Source: an uncultured Sphingobacteriales bacterium (GTDB lineage: Bacteria; Bacteroidota; Bacteroidia; Chitinophagales; Chitinophagaceae). From it: 6,762 nucleotides of DNA. The notes beneath the pieces were generated by a model. It had not been told where the DNA came from, did not search any database, and was given only the letters and a program-made list of their open reading frames with translations. How positions within the stretch are numbered: position 1 is the stretch's first letter; each line of letters opens with the position of its first letter. Shown in pieces: positions 1-5,765 of the stretch. Location: contig CAMPKG010000191.1 in NCBI GenBank assembly GCA_946887085.1, positions 1-6,762 on the forward strand, read 5' to 3'. The position numbers and the translations under genes were made by a program.

Positions 1-213
1 GGCATCTCGGTAATAGCCTTGATGGATGGCCGCATAAAAGCCGGCAAACTGAAAATAATAAATACCGCGGGACAGTTTGTAGTCAATATAACATTGAAAA
101 ACGCCCGGGAAATATCGTTACGTGAATATCATTTGCCGCCGGGCTTTTACTTTTTTACAGCAAAGGATGCCGAAACAGGTGAAAGTTTCAAAGGGAAATT
201 TGTGATACAGTAA
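1..213 (+). CDS. T9SS type A sorting-domain protein, C-terminal fragment
   Basis: The reading frame is open to the left edge, so only the last 70 residues are present and the real start lies outside the window; the in-window TTG/ATG codons near base 19 are not a credible start. The fragment fits a type IX secretion C-terminal sorting domain: a strand ending in KLKIINTAGQ, a turn, then LPPGFYFFTAKD and a terminal GKFVIQ. In this family the tail takes the folded protein through the outer-membrane T9SS channel and is then removed or attached to the cell surface. What the cargo domain does cannot be seen. The usual YPNP element that opens such tails must lie upstream of the edge. No plus-strand terminator with a T-run follows; the next hairpin belongs to the opposite strand. 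Confidence 0.85.
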   Translation, partial: GISVIALMDGRIKAGKLKIINTAGQFVVNITLKNAREISLREYHLPPGFYFFTAKDAETGESFKGKFVIQ

Positions 214-252
214 ACGATGCAGTGAAGAAAGGCAGCGTGATGCTGGTGCGAT

Positions 253-279
253 AAAAAAGCCACCCTCGACAGGATGGCT
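253..279 (-). terminator. Rho-independent terminator of the 360-602 lipoprotein gene
   Basis: Read on the minus strand, a stem formed by AGCCA..TGGCT (258-262 with 275-279), with one internal A/C mismatch and a four-base CGAC loop, is followed directly by a run of six T. It lies about 80 bases past the stop of the minus-strand small lipoprotein gene. The plus strand has no T-run after the stem, so it works in one direction only, although it sits between two convergent genes. Confidence 0.75.
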
Positions 280-359
280 AAAGCTAATCTGGTAAATTCA
301 GCAGGGTTACTACGTGTATTTAAAACGTAGCAAAGAAAATATTATTGTACGCCGAAAGT

Positions 360-602
360 TTATTCGAGCTCACATTCTGTTTTAAAGCTGTTGTTGTTGA
401 AGGCGTCTTTAAAATAAAAATCCCCTTTGTCGCACGACAACTTAGCGTCTTCTTTTTTAGTTGCTTTAATGTCTGATTGCTGTGTTGCCGGCGGCTGAGT
501 ATTGCCGGTGCCTGATGAATTGCATACACAAGTATATGTCTTCTCGCAGGATGAGCATACTACTGCAATAAAGGCTGTAATAACGAGGGTTGTATAGCGC
601 AT
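360..602 (-). CDS. small cysteine-patterned lipoprotein (paralog A)
   Basis: This 80-residue protein has a signal of about 15 hydrophobic residues and a lipobox ending VCSSC, with Cys19 as the predicted lipid-anchored residue. It should be anchored in the outer or inner membrane facing the periplasm, or displayed on the surface. The mature part starts CEKTYTCVC and has further cysteines at 57 and 77, giving four Cys (25, 27, 57, 77) besides the anchor. The middle (about 28-45) is a Q/P/T/S-rich linker. The neighbour at 696-941 has the same length, the same CxKxYxCxC start and the same Cys placement, so the two are tandem duplicates. The start is ATG at 600-602, with an A/G-rich stretch (AAAGGAAC) upstream rather than a tight Shine-Dalgarno. 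The family and biochemical role are not recognised; two disulfides are plausible by inference. Confidence 0.82.
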   Translation of the reverse strand: MRYTTLVITAFIAVVCSSCEKTYTCVCNSSGTGNTQPPATQQSDIKATKKEDAKLSCDKGDFYFKDAFNNNSFKTECELE

Positions 603-641
603 AATATGGCTTTTGTTCCTTTAAGTTACAAATTCGGTTAC

Positions 642-665
642 AAAAAGTCCCGCATATGCGGGACT
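642..665 (-). terminator. Palindromic rho-independent terminator between the two small lipoprotein genes
   Basis: Bases 646-665 form a perfect 20-bp palindrome (AGTCCCGCATATGCGGGACT). On the minus strand it is followed by five T. It lies about 30 bases past the stop of the 696-941 gene and about 40 bases before the start of the 360-602 gene, so it should end or attenuate transcription between the paralogs. The hairpin loop is the central ATAT or shorter. Confidence 0.8.
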
Positions 666-695
666 GTAATCCTAAAAACTTATGAGCAGTGAAGA

Positions 696-941
696 TTATT
701 TCAGCGTACAGGTCTTTTTCACTTCAAAACCTGAGTTTTCTATGGGGCCATCGTTGAAGCCTTCGCAATCTTCTTTCGCTATTTTTTTAGAGATGGACGT
801 GATCTCGTCAGATGATGTTTCTTCTTTGCTCTTTACACCGCTGTTAAAATACTCGGTCACACAGTCGCAGTTGTAAGATTTTGTACAAGAAGTAGCCGAC
901 AGCATGAGGAGGGCAGCAGCAACAGGTAATAATAAACGCAT
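696..941 (-). CDS. small cysteine-patterned lipoprotein (paralog B)
   Basis: This 81-residue lipoprotein has a Leu/Ala-rich signal (residues 3-15) and a lipobox SATSC, so Cys19 is the anchor. The mature protein opens CTKSYNCDC and has cysteines at 25, 27, 59 and 78, matching paralog A (25, 27, 57, 77) almost exactly. A charged K/E/D/S-rich segment (about 36-58, ending SKKIAKEDC) replaces the Q/P-rich linker of A, so the scaffold is conserved while the middle has diverged. It lies 104 bases after the large lipoprotein gene on the same strand, with no clear terminator between, so partial cotranscription is possible; a candidate promoter of its own lies at 963-993. The start is ATG at 939-941 without a strong ribosome site. 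The function is unknown. Confidence 0.82.
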   Translation of the reverse strand: MRLLLPVAAALLMLSATSCTKSYNCDCVTEYFNSGVKSKEETSSDEITSISKKIAKEDCEGFNDGPIENSGFEVKKTCTLK

Positions 942-962
942 AAAGGGTTGATATTTTGGGGC

Positions 963-993
963 ACAAGATAGGCCGTAATCAACTCATGGCAAA
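963..993 (-). promoter_or_regulatory. Candidate Bacteroidota promoter for paralog B
   Basis: On the minus strand, TTTG (990-993) is followed after 19 bases by TATCTTGT (963-970), which is near the -7 consensus TAnnTTTG but has two mismatches at the end. The spacing is right and it lies about 20 bases upstream of the ATG at 941. The imperfect -7 element keeps confidence low. Confidence 0.33.
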
Positions 994-1045
994 ATGAATG
1001 CGCTTGCGACAATATGCCACGGATTTTACCTGGTCGTTTTCTGCT

Positions 1046-2506
1046 TTACTTTTTAGCGTTCAGCCCTACGGTATAAAGCACGGTGCCATCTGGCTTTTTG
1101 ATCTTCGCCTGTGCATTCCAGGCCTCGCCATCGCCAAATACCCAGTTGGTGCTGGCATTGCCACCCGATACAGAGATAGCCGCTTCCGGGAAGAACATAG
1201 CCGATCCGGGGCTGGGCCCGGTTTCGTTGCCCATGCTAAAATGCACCGGAACACCATAGAGCGGCAGGCCCTGGTAGTTCACCACCTGCATCACCGCCTG
1301 CGAGATTTTCCCGTTCGACATGCCTGCTACATCATACCCGCTGATGCGCTTTATCTCGAAAGGTGCTTTGCCCGAGTGTTTTGTATTGGGCACGTCGCGC
1401 ATAATATTGTACGTCGGTACTGATCTGCCTAAGATGGCAGGGTTGGCGCCACCGCCTGCCTGCATGAACGATTCCCAGGTCATATACCAGTCGCGGGTGG
1501 TATAGTTGAACGAGCCATCGAACCAGTTGGTGTCTTTCAGCGATACAGCAAGGCCCTTTACCCCGTAAATGCTCAATTCTACTTTGGGCGTCAGCGATGC
1601 CTGCATGTCCCCGTCAAATTCACATATTTCCGGCGTGTAGTTGAACTTGCGTTCCGTCGCCTCCGTGAACGACCACTTGCCCATAGAATACAGCAGGCCT
1701 GTAGTAGTAGTGGCATTAGAGCTGAACCAGGCGCTTTGCCCTATTGTTTGTGAGGGTATATTATACGTAGCCTGGACAGTGGCCAGCAATTCTATATTCA
1801 TTTCTATCGCTATCGGCAGCTTACCGACATTGGCCACAAATTTTTTGGTGAACTTCTTCACCGGGTAGTCGGTTATATTGATGCTGCCCGTGTTGTTGGC
1901 CGTCAGCCTCAGCTCCAGGTTGTTGGTAAAGCTGGTTTGCGCGGCGCGCATTTCCAGCAGCTGCAGCTTGTGGTTGTCGAACTCCATTTTGAGCGTGTAG
2001 GTAGGTCCGAATGTCACGGTGCCACCATTCAGTATCTTCAGCGATGCACTGCCTGTATTGGGGAAAGTAATGTTGTTGAGGCTGTGCTGCGATACATCGG
2101 GCGTCATGCTCAGGTAGATGGTTGCTTTTTCGATCACATCTTCAAGCGCGGCTTGTTTGGTGTTCAGCGTTACAGCGGTGCTGCTGTACCCCACTACCGA
2201 AACTACCGCCCTGAGGTAACCGTAACCGCCGGCACTGGCAATAAAATCGCCTGGTTGTATGGCGGGAATGTTGGCGCCGGTAAACTTGAATTCGCCCGAC
2301 ACCAGGTTAGAACCGGTCAGTTTCATGGTGGACGACATAAAATTACTGTCGGGTGTGCGCACACTCGTGCCGTCTATGATGTAGAGGTTGTCGCTTAGCG
2401 CCAGCGTATCCGCAGGAGCGGGATCGTTGGGTATGGGATCTTTACTCTTTTTTTTGCAGCTGTACAGGAAGCAGCACAGCAGGGCAAGCATCAGGCAGCG
2501 TAGCAT
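1046..2506 (-). CDS. large lipoprotein with C-terminal bacterial Ig-like segment
   Basis: This 486-residue protein starts with a short signal (Leu/Cys-rich, residues 2-13) and a lipobox FLYSC, giving Cys17 as the anchor. A polar linker KKKSKDPIPNDPAPAD follows, as is usual for Bacteroidota lipoproteins. The body (about 35-395) is rich in Thr, Ser, Asn and alternating hydrophobics, suggesting beta structure; I recognise no family in it. The end (about 400-486) contains QGLPLYGVPVHFSM, then an SVSGGNAST..WVFG stretch and a final AQAKIKKPDGT strand. That is the pattern of Big_1-type Ig domains (GxPVxGVxVxF followed by T/S..G.A.T). A cell-surface or periplasmic binding or adhesive role is inferred only. 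The codons are more GC-rich than in the DUF4402 gene upstream. The ATG at 2504-2506 is the first codon giving the lipoprotein signal, and a candidate promoter lies 23 bases upstream. Confidence 0.88.
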   Translation of the reverse strand: MLRCLMLALLCCFLYSCKKKSKDPIPNDPAPADTLALSDNLYIIDGTSVRTPDSNFMSSTMKLTGSNLVSGEFKFTGANIPAIQPGDFIASAGGYGYLRAVVSVVGYSSTAVTLNTKQAALEDVIEKATIYLSMTPDVSQHSLNNITFPNTGSASLKILNGGTVTFGPTYTLKMEFDNHKLQLLEMRAAQTSFTNNLELRLTANNTGSINITDYPVKKFTKKFVANVGKLPIAIEMNIELLATVQATYNIPSQTIGQSAWFSSNATTTTGLLYSMGKWSFTEATERKFNYTPEICEFDGDMQASLTPKVELSIYGVKGLAVSLKDTNWFDGSFNYTTRDWYMTWESFMQAGGGANPAILGRSVPTYNIMRDVPNTKHSGKAPFEIKRISGYDVAGMSNGKISQAVMQVVNYQGLPLYGVPVHFSMGNETGPSPGSAMFFPEAAISVSGGNASTNWVFGDGEAWNAQAKIKKPDGTVLYTVGLNAKK

Positions 2507-2803
2507 AGAGAAGAGGTTTTGGGGTAAATAAAATTACACTTATTTCTATAACATGTGCAACAACTACCGGGCCTCTTCGCACCGCATCAACGAAAACAAG
2601 AATAAATGACTTTGACGTGGCAATGAAGGTGCAGACGGGTTAATAGACACGTAAGTAGACGGATACCGATAAGCGGGCCGATAGATAAAATGACGTGTAT
2701 GTGACAACAGCAATGGGGGTATTCGTATAAGACATGTACGTTCCGTAATAGGTTTGTCATAAATCAGACCAGTGCTGCTATCTCTTGTGCCGATTAAAAA
2801 CAC
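2507..2803. other. Intergenic region without a credible gene
   Basis: About 300 bases lie between the start of the large lipoprotein gene and the DUF4402 terminator, both on the minus strand. Apart from a promoter candidate next to the lipoprotein start, I see no RNA gene, repeat or conserved frame. A 79-codon minus-strand frame (2564-2803) has no signal, no domain-like composition and begins inside the region just after the terminator, so I do not call it. Confidence 0.6.
2529..2561 (-). promoter_or_regulatory. Candidate Bacteroidota promoter of the large lipoprotein gene
   Basis: On the minus strand, GTTG (2558-2561) is separated by 21 bases from TAATTTTA (2529-2536), which matches TAnnTTTG in all but the final base. 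It lies just upstream of the ATG at 2506, giving a leader of about 20 bases. Position and spacing fit; the -33 element is only TTG-like. Confidence 0.42.
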
Positions 2804-2832
2804 AAAAAAAGCCCCGCAGAAGCAGGGCTTTT
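2804..2832 (-). terminator. Strong rho-independent terminator of the DUF4402 gene
   Basis: The arms GCCCCGC (2811-2817) and GCAGGGC (2822-2828) pair with one G-T wobble around a four-base loop. The stem is flanked by A on the left and T on the right, which extends it. On the minus strand seven T follow; on the plus strand four T follow, so weak activity in the other direction is possible. It ends 24 bases past the DUF4402 stop codon. Confidence 0.88.
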
Positions 2833-2855
2833 ACATCCATTATTCGAAAGCTAGA

Positions 2856-3374
2856 TTAGTTGTAGTTAACTATTACGCTGAAAGGCACATCAGAAGTATA
2901 AGTACCTGTAGCCTGGCCTGCGCCTACGTTCAGGGTTGCACCTACGGTCAGGGTTTGTGTACCTGAGCTGAGGGTACCTGTAGTAGCCGGGTTGCTGGTA
3001 AAGTTGTCAACCTGCATTGTGTGCGATGCGTTGTCGTCTATATCAGTAGCAACTGAAGGCAGCGTGATAGAATAAGTATAGTTACCCTGGCCGCTTACAG
3101 TGAAAGAAGCCGCTGTAGGGCTACCTGTTGTAGCAGGCAGCGATACACTACCTGTTGTAGTACGGGTGCCGGCAGGAGCCATAACCACAGTACCACCTGC
3201 AGAAGCAGATACTGCTACGTTACCAAAGTTCAAGTCTACGGTCTTAACAATAGCTATTGGTGTGATGATAGTTGCACTTGCAGTAGCAGTAGCTGTTGAA
3301 GTTTGCTGAGCGTTAGCAGCGAATGAAGCGATTACTAATCCGAAAGCAGCAACTAAAGATTTTACGTTTTTCAT
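2856..3374 (-). CDS. exported DUF4402 domain protein
   Basis: This 172-residue protein has a clear SPI signal: MKNVKSLVAA, a hydrophobic core, and cleavage after ANA at residue 22. The mature part is one DUF4402 domain (about 32-172): a TPIAIVKTVDLNFGNVAVS opening strand, then VVMAPAGTRTTTGSV, ASFTVSGQGNYTYSITLP, MQVDNFTSNP..TGTLSSGTQTLTVGATLNVG, and a terminal GTYTSDVPFSVIVNYN. Both the order and the length are typical. DUF4402 proteins are exported, all-beta proteins of uncertain role, suspected to be surface or fimbria-like structural components. There is no lipobox and no T9SS tail, so it should be periplasmic or released through another route. Codons are mostly A/T-ending (GCT, GTA, ACA, GGT) and differ from the neighbours, suggesting high expression. 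The start is ATG at 3372-3374 with GAGGG just upstream. It has its own promoter, putative regulator site and terminator, so it is a single-gene unit. Confidence 0.93.
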   Translation of the reverse strand: MKNVKSLVAAFGLVIASFAANAQQTSTATATASATIITPIAIVKTVDLNFGNVAVSASAGGTVVMAPAGTRTTTGSVSLPATTGSPTAASFTVSGQGNYTYSITLPSVATDIDDNASHTMQVDNFTSNPATTGTLSSGTQTLTVGATLNVGAGQATGTYTSDVPFSVIVNYN

Positions 3375-3433
3375 TTCCCTCTTGGTTTTTTAAGTTATTG
3401 TTGGTTACCTGGTTTTTGTTTCGTTTGATGATG

Positions 3434-3467
3434 CAATGATACGCCGGGCTTCACAATGCATTACAAT
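3434..3467 (-). promoter_or_regulatory. Candidate promoter of the DUF4402 gene
   Basis: On the minus strand, ATTG (3464-3467) is followed after 22 bases by TATCATTG (3434-3441), one mismatch from TAnnTTTG. This predicts a leader of about 60 bases before the ATG at 3374. It is placed just downstream of the 11-bp-phased GTTAA repeats, which supports it as the regulated promoter. Confidence 0.5.
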
Positions 3468-3479
3468 TTTTCTACCTGC

Positions 3480-3517
3480 TTAACCCAAGATTAACCCCCG
3501 GATAACTGCCGATTAAC
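3480..3517 (-). promoter_or_regulatory. Four GTTAA repeats at 11-bp spacing, candidate response-regulator site
   Basis: On the plus strand TTAAC occurs at 3480, 3491 and 3513, with ATAAC at 3502. On the minus strand this reads GTTAA, GTTAT, GTTAA, GTTAA, each 11 bases from the next, with partial conservation after the core (a following T or C and G-rich ends). Direct repeats with an 11-bp period are the known binding geometry of OmpR/PhoB-type winged-helix response regulators. The site ends 13 bases upstream of the -33 element of the DUF4402 promoter, a usual place for an activator. The identity of the regulator is unknown. Confidence 0.5.
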
Positions 3518-3796
3518 AAATTAATGCGGTGACAATATTGAAAATCAGCAGGTAGCAGCCCGCACCATCAATTCGGTATTTATTGCAATAAGTTATCCAC
3601 ATCCATTCGCGCCGAAAGAAAATCACCTTATGAGGGTTCACTGCTGCATCAGGACCAGTCCAACTCTTAATAACAGGATCAATGCATATGGCGCATACGG
3701 CCCGACGTACACCACAAAATAATATCAAAATATACGCTTCCCTCCTCACCCAAAAAGGGTGATAAAAAAAAGCGTTCCAGCTAAATTCACTTTAGT
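3518..3796. other. Divergent intergenic region with one perfect DnaA-box sequence
   Basis: This is the gap between the divergent DUF4402 (minus) and T9SS-protein (plus) genes. It contains TTATCCACA at 3593-3601, identical to the DnaA-box consensus, but only one copy and no DUE-like AT-rich repeat. A small hairpin TCACCC/GGGTGA (3746-3751 with 3757-3762) is followed by eight A and does not look like a terminator. A 78-codon minus-strand GTG frame (3513-3749) has no signal or domain features and is not called. Confidence 0.55.
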
Positions 3797-3865
3797 GTGA
3801 CACAACTATTTTTTGCAGGCGATAGTTTCGCAACACAAAACCATTGTTCCCTAAACGAAACCTAT

Positions 3866-5110
3866 ATGCTGAAACATTTACTGTTATTATCAATTACCGC
3901 AACAAGCTTTGCAGCGAAGGCGCAAAGCATCCTCGAGTATGGCGACCAGCTCTATCGCAATCCCTCAGACAAACGTCCGCTTTTTTATTACGACCTGCTG
4001 CGCAACCAGCAACCCTATTTTGTATGGCAGGACAGGGAAGATATAACCAAGAACAACTGGCGCAGGCAATCGAAATTCATCACCGAAAAAACCGATACAC
4101 TCTTCAGCAAGCTGGAAGTGTACAGCTGGGACAGCACCGCAAAAAACTGGACGGTGGAAAACCGCTATCAATACAACTACCAGGGAACCAACAATAAAAT
4201 AACCGTGCGCCAGTCGCAATCGCAGGTGTTTGCAGCACCATCACCTATGATGGTGAACGATTCGGTGTTTTACGATGGCAACGGGCTAATGTCTGCTATT
4301 ATCGTTACGCGGATGCAGCCCAATCCCTCTCAACTCTCGCGTCGCTATTTTTTATACGATGGCAGCAACCGCGTTATTAAAGACTCCACCCTGTACACCA
4401 ATACCGCTACCAAGGTCATCAGCTATTTCAACTACAGCGGCAACGAGGTAGAAGGCATCACGCTTTTCGACGGTGATACCGTACAGCGAAAAACTGTTTT
4501 GAACGACATGCAGGGCCGGCCGGTGAAGAGCTACGACTACTCTTACTCAAACAATGTCGTATCATCCGTAAGCCGGGAAACTTTTTCTTACGATGCCAAC
4601 GGGAAGGTGAGCCTGTATGAATTTTATTTCGCACAGAGCGCCGATACAACCCAACTAATGCCAGCCGAGAAAATAGAACACTACTACCGCACCGATGGCC
4701 AGCTCGATTACTGGGTACGCTCGCTGAGCGACCTGGGCACTCCCTGGGATATTGACTACAAACTGCAAATACAATACACCGGCGCCGGCAAAGCAGACAC
4801 GGGCTTTTCTTACGGCCATGATGCAGGTATCTACGAAGCCGCGCCATTCGCATTATTTATTTTCGACCCTGCGGCTACAACCATAAAGAACCTTGCAGCA
4901 CAGCAAGGCGCGGCAGTATATCCCAACCCTGCTACCAATGTATTGCACACCGGCAGGAAGAACACGTTGATACGCATCAGCAATATGGAAGGGCAAACCT
5001 TGATGAATAATATTTCCATTGACGGAAGCATTGATATTTCTAAACTACCGGCAGGATTATACAACCTGCGTATAGGTAATGAGCAGGCACAAAGATTTTT
5101 GAAATTGTAA
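3866..5110 (+). CDS. T9SS-exported protein with YD-like beta units
   Basis: I chose the ATG at 3866 (414 residues) over an upstream GTG at 3797, because only the former starts with a clean signal peptide: MLKHLLLLSITATSFAAKAQ, cut after residue 20. The C-terminal 64 residues (351-414) are a type A T9SS sorting domain, opening VYPNPATNVLH, then IRISNMEGQ, ISKLPAGLYNLRI and ending RFLKL. The protein is therefore expected to cross the outer membrane by T9SS and be released or surface-bound. The middle has recurring short motifs, FYDGNGLM (135), LYDGSNRVI (163), LNDMQGRPVKSY (212), SYDANGKVSLYE (241) and YYRTDGQLDYW (273). These resemble the YD/RHS beta-hairpin unit (Y-D-x-x-G-[KR]-[LV]). No catalytic motif or toxin end is visible, so a full RHS cage is unlikely. 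A TATTTTTTG stretch at 3807-3815 may be a degenerate -7 element. A strong terminator follows. Confidence 0.9.
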   Translation: MLKHLLLLSITATSFAAKAQSILEYGDQLYRNPSDKRPLFYYDLLRNQQPYFVWQDREDITKNNWRRQSKFITEKTDTLFSKLEVYSWDSTAKNWTVENRYQYNYQGTNNKITVRQSQSQVFAAPSPMMVNDSVFYDGNGLMSAIIVTRMQPNPSQLSRRYFLYDGSNRVIKDSTLYTNTATKVISYFNYSGNEVEGITLFDGDTVQRKTVLNDMQGRPVKSYDYSYSNNVVSSVSRETFSYDANGKVSLYEFYFAQSADTTQLMPAEKIEHYYRTDGQLDYWVRSLSDLGTPWDIDYKLQIQYTGAGKADTGFSYGHDAGIYEAAPFALFIFDPAATTIKNLAAQQGAAVYPNPATNVLHTGRKNTLIRISNMEGQTLMNNISIDGSIDISKLPAGLYNLRIGNEQAQRFLKL

Positions 5111-5199
5111 AGTCGTGATGTCGGTTGTATCTAACTGGCATCGCCGATCCTATCATCATAAGACATGTACAAGGGTACATTTAGAGGAATGAAAACCAG

Positions 5200-5229
5200 C
5201 CGGCAGTGTTCTCACTGCCGGATTTTTTT
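5200..5229 (+). terminator. Rho-independent terminator of the T9SS-protein gene
   Basis: A perfect 9-bp stem CCGGCAGTG / CACTGCCGG (5200-5208 with 5213-5221) with a TTCT loop is followed by A and seven T. It lies 90 bases past the stop at 5110. In between, ATGTAC-AAGG-GTACAT (5165-5180) can form a weaker hairpin without a T-run. Confidence 0.9.
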
Positions 5230-5281
5230 GCCGGTGTTAGGGCGAAACATGAACACTCAATGCCTGTCCGCATCCATTACC

Positions 5282-5458
5282 TCATTCCTTCTCCTTCGCC
5301 ACACGTACAAACCATAAATAAGACTGCGCAGATACCGACAGCATAAACACCGCCAGCCATGGATAGTCGATATATCCGTGTTGTATCATCGGGTACAGCA
5401 CATAGCCCAGCAGGAAGCCGTTAATACCCAACCATAACATTTGCCAGCGCGGCGCCAT
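5282..5458 (-). CDS. two-helix membrane miniprotein
   Basis: With the ATG at 5456-5458 this encodes 58 residues starting MAPRWQM; a TTG start at 5485 would add nine. Two hydrophobic segments are visible: MLWLGINGFLLGYVLYPMI (about 7-25) and YPWLAVFMLSVSAQSYLWF (about 32-50). A short HGYID loop lies between them and the end is basic/acidic (VRVAKEKE), fitting a helical hairpin in the inner membrane. I do not recognise the family. Against a chance frame: the hydrophobic and charged residues are arranged as in a real membrane protein, aromatic residues sit at the helix ends, and the frame fills most of the gap after the convergent terminator. No terminator of its own is evident, though the 5200-5229 hairpin could act weakly from this side. 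Confidence 0.55.
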   Translation of the reverse strand: MAPRWQMLWLGINGFLLGYVLYPMIQHGYIDYPWLAVFMLSVSAQSYLWFVRVAKEKE

Positions 5459-5519
5459 TTGGAGTTGTTTGTATAAATATACCAAATCTCCAAACTACTG
5501 GTTTGTGTCTTCTCCCGTT

Positions 5520-5633
5520 TTACAAAGACTTTAAATACTCCACCAGGTCATTCTTTTCAGATTCCGCCAGTTCAAGGCTTTTGCAGCTGTTGTAAGTGAA
5601 TAGTGTATGTTGATGTTCAAAATCTTCGGTAGA
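5520..5633 (-). pseudogene. Remnant of a c-type cytochrome-like C-terminus
   Basis: A minus-strand frame without a start codon, opened by an in-frame TAA just upstream (5634-5636), encodes 37 residues. It ends CKSLELAESEKNDLVEYLKSL and then TAA at 5520-5522. The pattern L-x-L-[ST/A]-x-x-E-K-x-D-L-V-x-[YF]-L-K-[ST]-L closes many cytochrome c and cytochrome-c-peroxidase (MauG-like) proteins in Bacteroidota. The haem motif CxxCH and the core domain are missing, and none is visible in the other minus frames up to 5765. It is best read as the stump of a deleted gene. A chance resemblance is possible, since only about 20 residues carry the signal. Confidence 0.42.
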
Positions 5634-5672
5634 TTAAAATTTATTGCAGCTCCCTGGCAGGCTTGAGGAAAC

Positions 5673-5708
5673 AAAACAGCCGCTCTTCACATTTGACGAG
5701 CGGCAGCT
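5673..5708. repeat. Hairpin repeat, 5' copy flanking the lipocalin-like gene
   Basis: The sequence AAAACAGCCGCTCTTCACAT (5673-5692) is identical to 6266-6285, and what follows is a mutated version of the same right arm. GCCGCTC (5679-5685) pairs with GAGCGGC (5698-5704). This copy has an imperfect stem and lacks a T-run on the plus strand, while the minus side ends in TGTTTTGTTT. It may be a decayed terminator left by duplication or deletion; it now lies in the leader region of the downstream gene, about 60 bases before its ATG. Confidence 0.7.
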
Positions 5709-5765
5709 TGTTACAATAAAAATTAGTTATTTTACGTTATTGTTCAGACCAAACGACCTCATCTT

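Noticed and set aside
998..2398. Several plus-strand frames opposite the large lipoprotein
   Set aside because: Antisense shadows; the minus-strand frame has a clear lipoprotein signal and Ig-like pattern.
2564..2803. 79-codon minus-strand frame between the DUF4402 terminator and the large lipoprotein gene
   Set aside because: No signal peptide, domain-like pattern, ribosome site or convincing composition; probably chance.
3593..3601. Perfect DnaA box as a sign of a replication origin
   Set aside because: A single box with no cluster, no AT-rich unwinding region and no dnaA/dnaN neighbours.
3513..3749. 78-codon minus-strand frame with a GTG start in the divergent intergenic region
   Set aside because: It would overlap the phased regulator repeats at its end, has no recognisable features, and its Cys/aromatic mix looks random.
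3797..3865. Upstream GTG extension of the T9SS protein
   Set aside because: It would put 23 polar residues in front of a perfect signal peptide, so the ATG at 3866 is preferred.
4458..5064. Minus-strand frames opposite the T9SS protein
   Set aside because: Antisense shadows of a gene with a clear signal peptide and sorting tail.
2727..5170. ATAAGACATGTAC present at both 2727-2739 and 5158-5170
   Set aside because: A 13-base match is expected by chance about once in a few windows of this size; no structure or position supports it.
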